Shown here one piece after another: positions 48,001-61,990 of a DNA stretch of 64,000 bases. How positions within the stretch are numbered: position 1 is the first letter of the stretch; each line of letters opens with the position of its first letter. Location of the stretch: the NCBI GenBank assembly GCA_963854835.1, contig OY978525.1, forward strand, positions 21,483,253 through 21,547,252, given 5' to 3'. Source of the DNA: Megamerina dolium. Its lineage: Eukaryota > Arthropoda > Insecta > Diptera > Megamerinidae. The position numbers were made by a program, and so were the translations under genes. Below the pieces are notes generated by a model that did no database searches, had not been told where the DNA came from, and was given only the letters and a program-made list of their open reading frames with translations.

Positions 48001-48489
48001 AAAGTAGGAATTATTGAAACGACAATAGAAGAAGAAACTTAACCCATCACTTAAAATGCTTTGTCACCTTGAAGATGCTTACCGAATTTGGCAGATTTTG
48101 ACAAGAATAACTACATGTACATGTCAGTAAAATACTTAAAATTTTGGTGTTATTTTACATATTTCACATAGATGATATTCAGTAAATAAGAGAATTGAAT
48201 TTCTACACCCATACTAAAATACATTTTATACATCGACTTAAATGTACTCACCACTGGCGGACCATCCATTAGAGATGTACTCGTAACAGTTGATGACAAA
48301 AAAAAATATAAAATAAGATAAATGAAATTAATACAGTCTGCGAAAGAATTATATAGGCAATATTTGTTCTCATCTAAAAATTTTAAGTCACAATTGCCGG
48401 CTAACTGCTGGAGCAACGCTACATGACAATATAAATCGCAACTTTTTTTTGTGAGAAACTAAGTTTCATGGCAACTCTGGCACGTTTTA
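45064..48489. other. AT-rich DNA without recognised features
   Basis: About 3.4 kb. 47640-47830 is less AT-rich but no frame or family is recognised. Confidence 0.55.
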
Positions 48490-49709
48490 AACTATAATTT
48501 TATAATATTTATATAGGCAATGTTATATTTCATTTCAAAAATTACATTTTGGAGGTTAGATTGCAAAAAAACGGTAAGTGCGTGAAAGTGTAAGAAAAAG
48601 AAGGGGAAAATTTCTGGGTATAAAGACCAGAGGCTATCCAATTAGCTCCAATTAGCTCACTGATCAGTAAACGCGAAAAAAGGGAAATGATATGATTCAC
48701 TATTAATAAAAGTACATCAGATAGAGAAATTTGTACTTCAATGAAGGTAAGCGTTGGTGTCCGTCGAATGCAGCCAATTTTGAAAACGGATCTTAACCTT
48801 TCCTATAGAAATAAATTTGGTAAACCAGCTCTTACGCATTGACTGCTGTTTGCGGAAAAATACCGTTTTTGGACCGCAGAATGGAAAGCTGTAATTTTTT
48901 CCGATGAGATAAAATTCAATCTAGATGACTCAGATGATGAACATAAGCATTGGCGTTCAAAAGTCACTCCAAAAGAAACTCGTAAGTGACGTAATTTCGG
49001 TGGTGGCTCACTTATGGTAAGGGCAGACATGGCCTCATTGGAATCACCCCAATTTGTTTTGTAACATATAGAATGGACTCGGACTATTATAATGAATTGC
49101 TCGATGAAGTTCTCGTATCGTTTGGAGAAGAAATAATGACACCAGAATTTATTTTTCAGCAGGATAATGCTGCTCAACACGTTTCGAAGAAAACCAAATC
49201 GTTTTTGGGTGCACATGGAGTCCCATGCCTTGAATAGCCTGCTATTAGTCTTGATTTAAACCCGATGGAGAACCTCTGGGCTATACTTTCATCTATGGTT
49301 TATAGACATTAATGTCAGTACAACAATATAAGGGAGCTCAAATTAGTTATACAAGAAGAGTGGAAGAAAATAGGTCCAACTAATCACGACACGCTTGTAA
49401 ACTCAATGCCAAATTCTTTGGAAGAGGTCATAATGAATAAAAGCGGCCATGTTTCATATTAATTTTAGTTTATTTCTTCGTAACTTTGCTCCAATAAAAG
49501 TGCCTATATATATTTCGCACAGCGTTTGTATTATTTTTGGAATTTTTTAGGAATGCCCCAGAAGAGCGGTTTTGTTTTATATATAAGCTATTGTTTTGTT
49601 TTTGTTAAATACGAGTAAAACTAGATATGTTGAAACTAAATCGTTATACTAATTTAGTTATATTTCAAAAAAATTGCTTGCCTATATAATTATTTCGCAT
49701 AGTGTATAA
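48490..49709 (+). pseudogene. Tc3-like (DD34E-type) transposon remnant
   Basis: Frame-broken translation gives YRNKFGKPALTH, WKAVIFSDEIKFNLDDSDDE (first Asp), FGGGSLMV, YNELLDEVLVSFGEEIMTPE, FIFQQDNAAQHVSKKTKSFL (second Asp) and LDLNPMENLWA (Glu in place of Asp). The end is NSLEEVIMNKSGHVSY. This is Tc3-like spacing with Glu as third residue. Degenerate inverted ends may be tatataggcaa at about 48515 and the reverse at about 49680 (tgcctatataattatttcgc). Multiple stops make it inactive. Confidence 0.8.
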
Positions 49710-50110
49710 TGGAAATACATGTGATGTATGCAAATTTTTGTACCTATCAAGGAGTCTCACGTAATGTAGCGATACAAATACATAGGAAGATGTTGATAAT
49801 GCAGGTGCACTCTGCTACTGTGCCTGTCTACTTCACTTCATAATGATAATGCTGCAGTGGCATAAATTTTAACATGCACGTTCAAGTATGCTGAAAAAAA
49901 TGAATAATAAAAAGGTGTAATACAGAATTGAAGAATCGTGGAAAAAATAAAATTAAAGTAAAATAAATTGTGATAGAAATTTGCAACAAATGGGCCAAAA
50001 GGTTTCATAGATCTTTGTGCAATTTAGCACATACCACTATTGATACTCCTCTATACATATTTGCACGCAGGCACCCTTATCCATACACGAGATAGTGGGT
50101 ACAAACTTGT
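49710..50110. other. AT-rich spacer
   Basis: Nothing recognised. Confidence 0.5.
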
Positions 50111-50140
50111 GAGAGAAAGAGAGAGAGAGAGAGAGAGATA
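50111..50140. repeat. (GA)n microsatellite
   Basis: About 15 GA dinucleotides. Confidence 0.95.
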
Positions 50141-50700
<560 letters not shown>

Positions 50701-50710
50701 ATATATACAT

Positions 50711-51079
50711 GTGGGTGCCGTAGCGCAGTGGTTAGTGTGTTCGCCTTCTGATCTGTAGGTCGTGGTTCAATACCCGGCTGATGCATAACATATTTAATAT
50801 CGAAAAGATTTTTCTTTCGAACGGTACCCACCTGTCGACAAGCAATTGGCAATTCTTCCGACAGTAACAACTTGCCATGAAAACGCTTCTAAAAAGAACT
50901 CTGTGACAAAGCTCAGAAAAAGTGATGTCTCAAGTGTTCTGCCGTTCGGAACCGGCTAAAATAAGTAGGTCCATTCTAATACTGTCCAAAATTTAAGACG
51001 CACAACAGTAATGGAAGAAAAAGCTCGGCCAATGAGCCCTTTGGGGCTTTAAGTGCCACATATTTATTTTTTTTTTTTA
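50711..51079 (+). mobile_element. tRNA-derived SINE, full-length reference copy in this window
   Basis: The tRNA-like head has an A-box (gccgtagcgcagtggttagt) and a B-box (ggtcgtggttcaatac). A ~250-base body (caagcaattggcaattcttc, gttctgccgttcggaaccgg, gaaaaagctcggccaatgag) leads to aagtgccacatatttatttt and a T-rich end. Three partial relatives lie at 4591, 4831 and 43571. RNA polymerase III promoter boxes are visible; the reverse transcriptase would come from a partner LINE. Confidence 0.85.
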
Positions 51080-51153
51080 AGGTGGTGTAAAGGAGTGTGA
51101 GGAATGCAAATAATGTGGAGAGGGAGCGAATTTGACTTATAGTATAATACATA

Positions 51154-52462
51154 TAAAGGGTTATCCATTTTGCGGTTTCAAAAGTAAATGTAAATAAAAC
51201 ACATATAAAATATTTTTTATCATGATATTTCTTTTTTATTATAAAGTTTGAACGTTGACATTATGTGTGAAATACTACATCATTTAAATGACCACCACGC
51301 GAATTGTTGCAAGCATCGATTCTTTTGAGGTAATTTTCGACCACTTTTTGACACATATTGGGCGGTATCTCAGCCATAACGTGACGAATGTTGATTTTTA
51401 GGTGCTCAAGAGTTAAAGGTTTATCTGCATAAACACGGTCTTTCGCGTAGCCCCACAAAAAAAAGTCAAGCGGTGTAAAATCGCATGATCTTGGTGGCCA
51501 CTTGATATCGCCACGACGAGAAATTATGCGGCCAGAAAATTTCTCTTGCAATAAAGACATATTCGCTCGAGTTGTGTGGCATGTGGCACCGTCTTGTTGA
51601 AACCACATATTCTCTAAGTCGTATTCTTCAATAGCAGGCAAAAAAAAGCCGGTCATCAGATGACCATAATGCTCCGAATTGGCGGTGACAGTCGTTCCAT
51701 CGTCGTTTTCGAAGAAGTAAGGTCCAATCACACCTCCGGACCAAAGAGCGCACCAAGCAGTGACTTTTTGTGGATGTAGTGGCCTCTCTTCAATTACTTG
51801 AGGATTCTCAGAACCTCAAATACGACAATTTTGTTTGTTAACATACCCACCGAGTGAGAAATGTGCTTCGTCGCTGAAGAAAATTTTGTTCGAAAAATCG
51901 CCGTCCTCCGCCTGTTGTTCAAGCACCCATTCGACGTATCTACGACGTTGTGAATGGTCAGCTGGCTCCAGTTGTTGTGTGAGCTGGATTTTATATGGAA
52001 GTAGCTGTATATCCAAATGCAAAATACTCCATAATGTGCCGTAAGACAGTCCTAATTCCTGAGAACGACGAGGAATCGACACATTCGGGTCTTCGGCAAG
52101 GCTTTCACTTACAGCAGCGATATTTTCGGTGGTACGAGCGAAACGATGATGCACAGGCCTTACAATATCTGTAACCGATCCATTCTCTTCATATTTCTTC
52201 ACAATTTTGCCAATTGCTTGCGTAGTTGGACGATTATGTAAACCATAATCTCCTCTTAAAGCACGATATGTGGCTGTGGCAGAATCACCATTTTTGTAGT
52301 AGGTTTTTACAATTTTAATGCGTTGTGCGATAGTTAAGCGATCCATTTTCGCAAATGTCAGACTTTGAACTGAAAAAGAAAGAAATTGTTTTAACAACTC
52401 AGTTTGACAGATGTCGAATTCTAGCCCTATACTTTTGAAACCGCGAAATGGATAACCCTTTA
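51154..52462 (-). mobile_element. rosa-type mariner (DD41D), nearly intact, 1309 bp
   Basis: The left end taaagggttatccattttgc and the reverse complement of the right end (gcgaaatggataaccctta-type) form ~32-bp TIRs with two or three mismatches. TA dinucleotides at 51152-51153 and 52463-52464 are the target duplication. Between them is one transposase gene with a single in-frame stop. The DD41D signature matches the rosa group first described from Ceratitis and other tephritids. Confidence 0.92.
51261..52346 (-). pseudogene. rosa mariner transposase with one nonsense codon
   Basis: The transposase cuts and rejoins DNA at the TIRs. From MDRLTIAQRIKIVKTYYKNG (ATG at 52346) to TGTGTGA-type end VVFHT* at 51261 is 361 codons, close to the usual mariner length. 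The N-terminal helix-turn-helix region includes TTQAIGKIVKKYEENG and SIPRRSQELGLSYGTLW. Catalytic residues are D159 (FFSDEAHF), D252 (FQQDGATCHTT) and D294 (TPLDFFLWGYAKD), with 41 residues between the last two. The only defect seen is TGA at 51816-51818. The sister copy at 40.8 kb has TGG there, so the Trp codon is ancestral. It is otherwise in one frame. Confidence 0.92.
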
Positions 52463-54399
52463 TAATATCTTAAATTGATGGTACCTTGATGGCGAATGAA
52501 TTAAAAAATGAATAACTACAAAATCTGTTGGGGTAGTTTTAATATAATATATAATTATAGTTATATATAATGTCCTCAAGTTTCCTATAGTAGAAGTAAT
52601 CTATATAGATTTTATAGTTTATTGGTACAAAAATGAATGAAATGAATGAATGAATGAATGAATGGAATCTTACTTTCAGAATATTTCGCCACTACAACAA
52701 TCAAAATTATAAATATAAATAATTGTAATAGAATAAGGAACATTATTAAGATAGAAAATAAAATAAAGCACTGCAAATATTGGAATTTAATAAAGTTAAA
52801 TTGAAAGAACAACCAGATATAATAGACAATTGGGTAGCGTCTGAACATACAATATTAAGCACCAGTTTTTTTGGCTGAGTCTTCCCAGATGAGCCAGACC
52901 TCAAAGCACAAAGTGCAAATAATTGTTGCAATAAGTTAACAAATTTAACTTCTGGTTTCGTCAGTTCATCACAAATTACATAATTTTAATGGAAATATAT
53001 TTTTGATATTTTCAGTGTTACCTAGAAGAAATGGTTCGAAGTATGCATTTCCCAGTATATTGAATTTCTATATCCACGAAATATATCTCATCCAACAACA
53101 GTTATATGCATGTATACATTAGTTTTAATATACTTATAACATTTGTATATACGGACAAAGATTAATCAAAATGGCTATTGCAGATTTACGGACAAAAATT
53201 AATCACAATGACTTACTATGTATTTCGTTATAAATGTTGTAGATAAAGTAGTTAAAATTGCATTATTGCTGCCATCTAATTTATCATCGTTATTGTTAGG
53301 ATAATCATTGCTTGTGTAATCGAGCTTGCATTAATTTGTAATATCACAATATTATAGCATCATATATATATGTATGATACATATGTATATGCTCGTACCT
53401 AAGTATGTTGCTACATATAACCCTGAAAGTGTAGTCGTTATTGATCAATTTGTTACATTTTCAAATCCACAAATTTATACATATTATTACTTGATTGTGC
53501 GAACTAATCAAGCGAACCCACCAATCAATAATATCTATATAGTTTTATTTGTTTAAATTGTAACAATGTGTGCTGCGGTTTCTATTTTAATTTCTTTGTA
53601 CGCGCATGGTCGTGCATAAATACAACTAAATGGACTTATCACGCATGCACATACAATCAGCTAAATTGCTAAATAACTATGAACCTACATATATGTACGT
53701 ATACTAAGTGGTGTAGATAATACATCTGTTAATCATTTTCAAATAGGTTATACACATACTGTACGCACACATGTATACATTTATACATATATTCAATTAT
53801 ATTTAAATATTAAAATCATGTCTATAATTAATAGGTATGCAAATAAATTCTGTCATGTTTTTCATGAATTTCATGTTTACTGAAAAAACTTGCAGCTTTT
53901 TGCAAGTCAAAGAATTTGGTATATTAGGCAATAGTAACCTATATAGCTAAATTCTCTTGTCAATATTATTGTTGATACGTTTGTTTTCTTCTTGTAGTCA
54001 AAATACCAATTAGTTTCAACACCAAGGATGTCTCAGGACACACACACCGAATTTTAATTGTGTTTATATAGTAGCCTTTACTTTTATGTGTTTATTGCAT
54101 CACAACTTATATACAAAAACACAGTTATTTAAATAATATTCTCGATTTAATTTAAGTGCACTTCTGGCGCTGTATCACGAACTACTAAAAATTTATTTTA
54201 TTTTTTATTCTTAGTTATAATAGAAATAGAGGTAAGTAAGTATGTATTAAATATGTAAGCGGTAAGTATATGACATAAAGTAAAAAGAGCAATTCAATAT
54301 GTAAGTAAATATGTAAGTAAGTAAGTATGTATTTATTCAATATTTAACCCTTAGGTTACTGATTTGACGAAACATTTACTAAAAACATACTTTTTACAA
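52463..54399. other. AT-rich DNA; short (GAAT)n at 52632-52660
   Basis: Seven GAAT tetranucleotides are visible. No gene or transposon is recognised in the rest; 54220-54340 has repeated aagtaagtatgta-type motifs. Confidence 0.6.
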
Positions 54400-54840
54400 A
54401 GGTTAATAATCGAAATATTCGCCACTACAATCTATGTTCTTTTGCCATTTATCAGGTAGATGATGAACAAGGCTCCCCTTGCGATAGAAACTTGGTGTGT
54501 TTTAGGCTTAATTTTCATCGACCCATTTTTGCACATCTTTAACTATGGAGAATAGCTGGTCAGCTACATAAGACTGCATTGATCTGAATAAGTGGTAGTC
54601 GGATGGAGCCAAGTCTGGAGAATACACAGCATGCTGGAGAACTTCCCAGCCTAAAGAGAAGATAAGTTCCTGAGTTGATTTTGTTGTATGTGAATGAGCA
54701 TTGCCATGCAGCAACATCACTTTTTGAATTTGTTTGCCAATAAATGGTATTTTTTCCTCCATTCTATTACTCAATTTTGTCATTTGTTGTTGAAAACTGT
54801 TCAGCAATAATAGTTTGACATGGATTTCCATTAAGCACCG
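54400..54840 (-). pseudogene. Mariner transposase C-terminal remnant
   Basis: Minus-strand translation contains VMLLHGNAHSHTTKSTQELI (second Asp replaced by Gly in the usual D-N-A position), SLGWEVLQHAVYSPDLAPSD with YHLFRSMQ (third Asp), and WVDEN followed by stops. Then SFYRKGSLVHHLPDKWQKNI and CSGEYFDY appear. The N-terminal half is missing. DD34D-type spacing fits classical mariner, and the lineage resembles that at 26.8 kb. Confidence 0.85.
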
Positions 54841-56589
54841 ATACGTGAATCATCCTGAAGGTAAAAAATAATGCCGCGCAATCTTGCAAACCATCTTTGT
54901 ACTATTCTAAGATTCCCAATAATTTTAGATCAATTTTGAACTAATTTTACAGCTTCCGCAGTACTTTTTTCATTTGAAAACGTAATTAAATATAATGGCG
55001 TGAATGTTGCATATCGACAGCCATCTTTTATAAAATTGATACCCACTGATTGTTAGCTTGTAAACGGCTGAAACTTATGTTATATAAACAGCAACTAACT
55101 AAGCTACAAATATCCAAAATGGCGAGCTAAATATATGTGTTTAAGTGCATTTTTAAATGCAACCAACACATGATAGTACTTATTTGTACACCCATTATGT
55201 AATTTAATACACAATTGAATGTATGTGGGCCATTTATTGGTCCTTTTTCAATCAATGATTTTCATTACTAAATGTTGTTTTGAAGAAACTGGTTCTGTGA
55301 TAGGTTGTTCGTCCAGTTAGTATTTGTGATGCAGTGGCAGCTGTAAGTGAAAATGCTCGTAATGAACCAAGCACATCAACCAGACATAGTTCACAATGCT
55401 ACTGTGAATGGTGAACGTTATCGTAACATGCTCACCGTTTTTTATTATGTTCAAAATTGAATGAATAAGATGATAATGACACGACACACCAGTAGTGAAA
55501 CACTTCAATTATGGGCAATCAAATTCTATGTTCGCATAATTTCAAGAAATTCCGAAGTTCATGGCCACTGAGAAATTGCGATCTAACATTTTTGAATTAT
55601 TTTTATGACGCTATTTGAAAGGTAAAGTGTGCGCCAATAAACCATGAACAATATAATATCCGAAAAACAACATTCGAGCTGAAATTGAGGTAGATAATTT
55701 TGATGGTACACATATGAACGTGAGTATTCATCACAAAAAGTGTGTTTTTTATTCAATAGAAAAGAACTAACAGATATGTATGTGTATGTGAAAAATGGAT
55801 ATGATTGATTATCAGTGTAGCCTGAGATAGAACCAAATATACTTTCTTTATCGTTTCGTGTGCGCATGAAATTCCATTTCTATTATTTTTATAGCCATTA
55901 TTGGTGTAACTGTTAAATCTTTTTGTACTATATAGATGTAGGCAAACACTGAACGTAATAGTATATATATACATATGTACTTGTATGTATAAAATACCAA
56001 AAATCATATACGCCTGATATGTAGTATACAAGTTAGTGAATGATATTTACATATATACATATGTCTGCTTACATGAATGTACCTAGTTATGTACTCACCT
56101 AAATAAGTGGAAATATACGACGATAATACGTACATATGCATACATATGAACGCGTGCATATAAGTAGTTTTTTGTATTCATGTTTTATTCCATACGACTA
56201 TGATATAGTTACAATTTTTGTGATATGCAATTTCATGACCCAATTTTGTTTGTTCTTTACTTGGGTATATATGTATGTATAGATATTCATTAGGAATGAT
56301 TAAATTGCTAACGAGGGTTGATGTGTTTTTACAAAGGTCAGAAATGAATTTCAAGCTTTCCAAAATATAAATATTGTGTCCGTTTGTAAAATTTATGATA
56401 GTAAAAATTGCATATGAATCAATGTATCAGGTGTAATAAACATAAATTCATTATTTTTCCAATAGATGCCTTTAGTAATCTGTATCTCGCGTTGTATAAG
56501 TGTGATCGGGTTACGCTAGATGGCGTTAGAAAGATAGGATTTCGTACTAAATAAAATTGTCAGACAGTCCTGTGATTGCTTGGATCAGT
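54841..56589. other. AT-rich DNA without recognised features
   Basis: About 1.7 kb, rich in tacatatgta simple motifs. No supported gene. Confidence 0.55.
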
Positions 56590-57445
56590 ATTGTGTGTGA
56601 AAATACGCCATATTTTATAGTTTTTCTTCGATAAAGGCGAAGACGCAAGCCAGACGGCTGAAAATGTAAATAGTGTTTATGGTCCTGATACTGTTACAGC
56701 CAATCACGTTCAATTTTGGTTTCGTCGATTCAGTTCCCATAATTTTGATGTCAAAGATGTACCACGCTCTGGAAGGCCAATTGTCGAAAATATCGATAAA
56801 CTAATGGAAATCGTCGAGTGTGACCGTCATATAAGTACTGTTTCTATTGCTCAGGAGATAAACATTGCACAAAAAATCGTTTGGAACCGTTTAAATAAGG
56901 CTGGATACAAAAAGAAGCTCGATGTATAGGTGCCACACGAGTTAAAGCAAAAAAACCTCATGGACCGAATTTCCATCTGCGAATCGCTGCTGAATCGCAA
57001 CAAAATCGATCCGTTTCTGAAGCGGATGAAAAGTGGTAGATGGCCAAACTCTTAATTCGGACCTGTACTGTCAACAATTGGACCTTCTGAAGGAAGCAAT
57101 CGCTCAGGAGCGGCCAGCTTTGGCCAATAGGAGAGGAATGTGTTCCATCAGGACAACGCCAGGCCACACACATCGATAGTGACTCGCCAGAAGCTCCGGT
57201 AGTTTGGTTGGGAGGTTCTTATGTATCCACCTTATAGTCCGGACCTGGCACCAACTGATTACTACCTGTTCCTATCTATGGCAAATGATTTATCTGGTGA
57301 AAACTTCGCCTCAAGAGAAGCTTGTACAAATCGACTATCCCAGTTTTTTGCCAATAGGGACGAAGGTTTCTATAAGAGTGGCAGTATGAAATTACCTTCA
57401 AAATGCCAACAAGTTATCGAACAAAACGGATCATATTTGATCTAA
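56590..57445 (+). pseudogene. Mariner transposase pseudogene, same family as 5590-5998
   Basis: DKGEDASQTAENVNSVYGPD, HVQFWFRRFSSHNFDVKDVP, RSGRP and IAQEINIAQKIVWNRLNKAG match the minus-strand copy at 5.6-6.0 kb. VPHELKQKNLMDRI follows a stop at 56926. About 70 codons around the first catalytic Asp are missing: LKRM joins directly to TLNSDLYCQQLDLLKEAIAQ. The end shows YSPDLAPTDYYLFLSMANDL, with the last catalytic Asp, to ATC TAA at 57445. The 3' noncoding sequence (ataaaaccctcaatttaatg) matches the other copy. Confidence 0.88.
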
Positions 57446-58559
57446 GTCGGATCATTCTAAATATGTTAAATAAAACCCTCAATTTAATGCAAAAATAATG
57501 GATTTATTTTTACTAGACCTTATAATAATGAATGTCATAAATTATGAATGCAATGTATAATATTCGTAAATTTTAAAGCGAAAAATAGTCATGAGCTTAA
57601 TATTTTGACATGTAGTTTCATTGACTATTTTATCAGAATATGGGAAGTGTTGATTTTGCGTCTACAACCTTTGCCAGTAAATAATTTGAAACGCCGTAAC
57701 ATAAATTCATACATGTATATTTTATTATTTATACCTATGTAGATATTTTTTATTTGTAATAAAAAGTTCATTCTCATACTCAAACGAATAATCGCATATG
57801 CTTATTTGGATATATATGATGCAAATGATTTAATATTTTTTAATACATTTGCCTTGTACAATTTTCCATCATATTATAATATATATACTATACGAGTGTA
57901 TATTATACACATAATATACGAGTGTATATTATACACATGAACCTATATGAACTGTAAATATATTCATAGATGTACTTTCGTTTGTTTTTGTATGGATTTG
58001 AAAATGCATATTCATATTATATATTGTAAATGTATCTGCATGTAGTACCATATGATTGTCTCAATATTTTTACATGTATGTATTAGTTAATACTCTTATA
58101 AACAGATATTTGATATTTTTGTATATATTTATGTGTAGAGTATTTTTTGTTTTTTTTTTTGAAGGATTTGAACTATTTGGGATTTGAATTTTTGTGATGC
58201 GTATGCGAAATTAGTGCTTAAATAATTATTTACAATATTTAAGTGTGAACATACATAAGTATATGTAAATGCATATAAAGTGTGTTACTATTGAAAAGAA
58301 AATCTACTTGGCATTTTTTGTAATCGTATCAAATCGAATAGCCAATATTTATCGAATGTGTATACTTATATTAATATTCGTAAGTATGTTGGTTAATATA
58401 CCTAAATATGCCAACCGTATATTCTACAGCATATTTCATCTTCTATACATAAAATCCTAGCCATGAAGAACGAATCGATAGATTTATTCCAATAAATTGA
58501 GGTGATAATTCTTAATATTTTCAAGAAACAGACATAATCAAATTATTGGCCATTATTAC
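57446..58559. other. AT-rich DNA with a two-unit 28-bp repeat
   Basis: At about 57889-57940, tatacgagtgtatattatac is present twice about 28 bases apart. No gene is supported. Confidence 0.55.
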
Positions 58560-58815
58560 CGATCATCTTTGGCCATCTCCCGAGTAGAGCCATGTATTCA
58601 TCTTCGTAGAAGTTCTACGGATTCTGATAAAAGGAGATAACCACCTTACATTACTACCAGAGACCAACAGAACATTACCTCCTGGTTTTGCAATTGTTTT
58701 TAGTGCTTCCGATCATCTCTTCCATGACCGTTTTATACCGCAGCGTATTATCGCGTATGATCCATTTCTCATTGTCAGTGACCACTCTTTTCAGTATTTA
58801 CCTAGTAGATAATAC
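58560..58815 (-). pseudogene. Mariner transposase central remnant
   Basis: Minus-strand translation in two frames gives RVVTDNEKWIIRDNT (cf. the first-Asp region of mariners) and IIRCGIKRSWKR, then SEALKTIAKPGGNVLLVSG. The region is short and frame-broken, so the call rests on these motifs only. Confidence 0.55.
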
Positions 58816-59616
58816 AAATATATTGTGCCGATACGGGAAGGATCCATGCCAACAAAATTAAGTTAAGCTATGACTATGATTATTTTAGATTTTTAATACT
58901 CTCTGTGGTCAATTGATGTTATAATACTGATGATGCATTTGAATAATATAAATCTCTCCAATCACACTCAATTTTTGGGGCTTATCACTATTAGCTTATA
59001 AATTGGATACAATATATATAAATTCTTATATATTTCGCACTCTTGTATCACAAATTCTGCGCTACAATGTATATCTATTGAATTTAATAAGATGTTTATC
59101 TTTATACGGCACATATATATCATCCTTACTATATGTACTTCGTATGTATTACAAAAATAGTACATATTGTATATATTAAAAGGAACAAGAGCTTTCGTAA
59201 TGCTTAAGAACCAAATCTCTAACAATTTATTTAGCTTCTGAACATGGCTGAACATAAAAGCATTACTTGTAGCAGCAATTTTTTTACAATCACTACTGCC
59301 TCTTTGTCGCTTTGTCTTTTTCTCTTATTTTCGCTACTAAAGACATCTATTTCATTTTATTTTTTGTTGTATTATAACATTTTACAGCTGCCCAGTTTAA
59401 AATGTTGAAAGACAATCACTATTTTGCAACAATACCATTTTTGCTTCTTTGTATATGCGAAATGATGTATGTGTACGTGTGGATGAGCCACGGGGTTGGC
59501 GAATAAATGGCATGCAATTGTTGTTAAATCATACACATAAGGTATACATACAAGTACCATATGTACATATGGATGAATGATGAGTATCTTATATTTATAT
59601 TGAGACACCTTACATA
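58816..59616. other. AT-rich spacer
   Basis: No supported features. Confidence 0.5.
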
Positions 59617-59670
59617 AAAAAAATCTCCTTACAGTCGGCTGGGGCCGACCAAATTATACCCTGCATATGT

Positions 59671-59709
<39 letters not shown>

Positions 59710-61257
59710 TTACTCGAATATCCATCTTTTTCTTTTATTTCCACTTTTTGAAAAACAATTTTTGCATATACTACTAATTTACACCCGAAATATGGTTGAC
59801 TTTGAGAAAGTACTTTGTATGTTATGAGAGTTCTAAAAGGGATAATTTAAAGGAGGTTTTTAAGATAATTCTGAGACTTAGTATGGGAGCTATATAAAAA
59901 GTTGGCGTAGCTTACCTCTTTCTTGTACATCCAATTAATTTTTCAATATTAATCCACACCTTAAATTTGTTTGTCCTAAGTTGAATAATTCGTAAGTTAT
60001 AGCGGTTTAAATTTTTTAAAATTTTCGCAACTTTGTGTGGTAGCCCCATTAAGAAGTGGGCGTGGCATGTTGATTTTTTGGCAGATTATGTACAACTACC
60101 ATATTAATCTAAGTATTAATTATGACTATTCTAGACAGAAGATTGCAGAAGCTGCAGCTATCTCAATTTAACAGAAATTCAGTCATCCTGTATGGGAGCC
60201 ACTATAAACAATGGACTTGGCTGGCCCATTTCTTGTGGACATATTTTCCCTTACAATACTAATGCACAACTTCAATCTGGTTGTTCTACGCTAAATAGTT
60301 TGTAAGTTATGGAGGTTAAAATTTTTGTTTAATTTCCTTAACTTTGTATGGGAGCCCCAATAAGAAGTGGGCATGGTACGCTGAATTTGTGCCAGATTAT
60401 TTCCGACTACGATATTAATTTAAGTGTCAATTATGGTTATTCTAGACAGAAGATTGCCGAAGTTACAGCTGTTTCAATTTAAAATTTGTATGGGGGCTAC
60501 GATAAACAGTGGGCGTGGTAGGCCCATTCCCTGTGAGCCTAGTTGCTCGTACAATACTAATCCACACCTTAAATCTCGTTATTCTAGGCTGAATAGTTTA
60601 CAAGTTATAACCGGTAACATTTTTTTTAATTTCCGCAACTTTGTATGGCAGACCCAAAAAGGAGTGGGCGTGGCACACTGATTTTGTGCCATATTATTTC
60701 TAACTGGCATGTTAGTCTAAGTGTCAATTATGGTTATTTGAGACAAAAGATTGTAGAAGTTACAGCAGTTTCAATTTAAAAGAAGTACAGACACTACCCT
60801 AGAAAGTAGGCGTGACTCACCCACTTTTGGCGAAGTTATATAGTAGTATAATATAACTCTATGTCCAAATATTGTTGTCCCAAGTGGTATATTGTGTGAG
60901 TTATAGCAAGTTGAAAATTTTGAAAATTTCGAGGTTAGTCGCTGTGAATGCTTGGTGTGGGCGTGGCTATTGACCGATCATGCCCAATATCAATCCCTTC
61001 TGTACCCTTGGATCATAGGTTACTTGTGCCAAATTTCGTCGAAATAGCTCAATATTTACTCAAGTTATCGTGCGAACCAGCCAGGTGACAGACAGACGGA
61101 CGGACGGACGGACGGACGGACATCATTAAATCGAAAATTTAATCGACGCTGATCACGAATATATATCTATGTCTATATCTCCGGAGATTTCTTCAAGTGG
61201 ACACAAACATCTGACCGAAATGAATATACCATGCATATTGCATTATGCAGGGTATAA
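59617..61257 (-). mobile_element. DINE-like element, copy J
   Basis: A complete element in minus orientation: right end aaatctccttacagtcggct, a (TA)n expansion at 59671-59705, about five internal units, GGAC core at about 61096-61122 and the left palindrome atgcatattgcattatgcag then ggtata. It is of the same 3' variant as B, C and H. Confidence 0.85.
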
Positions 61258-61825
61258 AAACTACTATTGGGACATACCTACTTGTAACAAAACCGTACGC
61301 ATTACGTTACCAATCTCAATATTTTTGTTTGGGTCATTTGGGCATTGTGTAGTCACACATACATACATATATAACATATGCTCATACATATGTGATTTTA
61401 TATAGATGTGTATACATACGTACTATACACCACAAATATGCCACCAGAGAAAATAGTATATTTACTCTTCAATATTTATAATTTATATCAGTGCTGGGAA
61501 TAAGAAGGATACGATTGGTAATTTTGTAATTTACAACCGCAAGGTATTGACTCAGTATTTAAGAAGGATCGCTTAGGTCAACCAGGGATCATGGTTAAGG
61601 AATTTTTTGGTTTTTGTGATTTAAAGTGCTTAATAATGATGGAACTTTTGCAGAAAATAGGAAACGAAGAAAACTTCAATTCAAACGAGAAATGTATTTT
61701 CCACAAATCGTATTTTTGACAGGCCTAAGGAAATTATAGAAACGTTGGGAAAAGTGTGACAACGTTGAAAAAACCTGATAAGAGTTTCTGTCTTCTGTAT
61801 TTACTACTCGTATGACCATTATGTA
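61258..61825. other. AT-rich spacer
   Basis: Nothing recognised. Confidence 0.5.
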
Positions 61826-61990
61826 AAGATCTGGTCTGTGATTGATTTATTAGATCTTTAGTCATACTGGTAAGGTTCAGTAAGTTCGTTGAGCATAAGC
61901 TTGTTTGCGATGCTGATGAATCTTATTCCACTGCATTTGGCTCAAATTCTCCTACACACCTTTATTTCACAGCATTCCGATCTTTGTAGA
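61826..61990 (-). pseudogene. Degenerate LINE RT fragment, same family as 1-1856
   Basis: The DNA aligns with 10-200 of the window in the same (minus) orientation: gatctggtctgtgattgatt versus atctggtcgatggtggattt, ttgctgagcata-like, gcgatgctgatgaatcttat versus gcgatgctcaggagacttat, and ttccactgcatttggctcaa versus ttccacggtagttggcgcaa. Only the RT core around PYQCGF to NYRGIS is represented. Confidence 0.65.
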
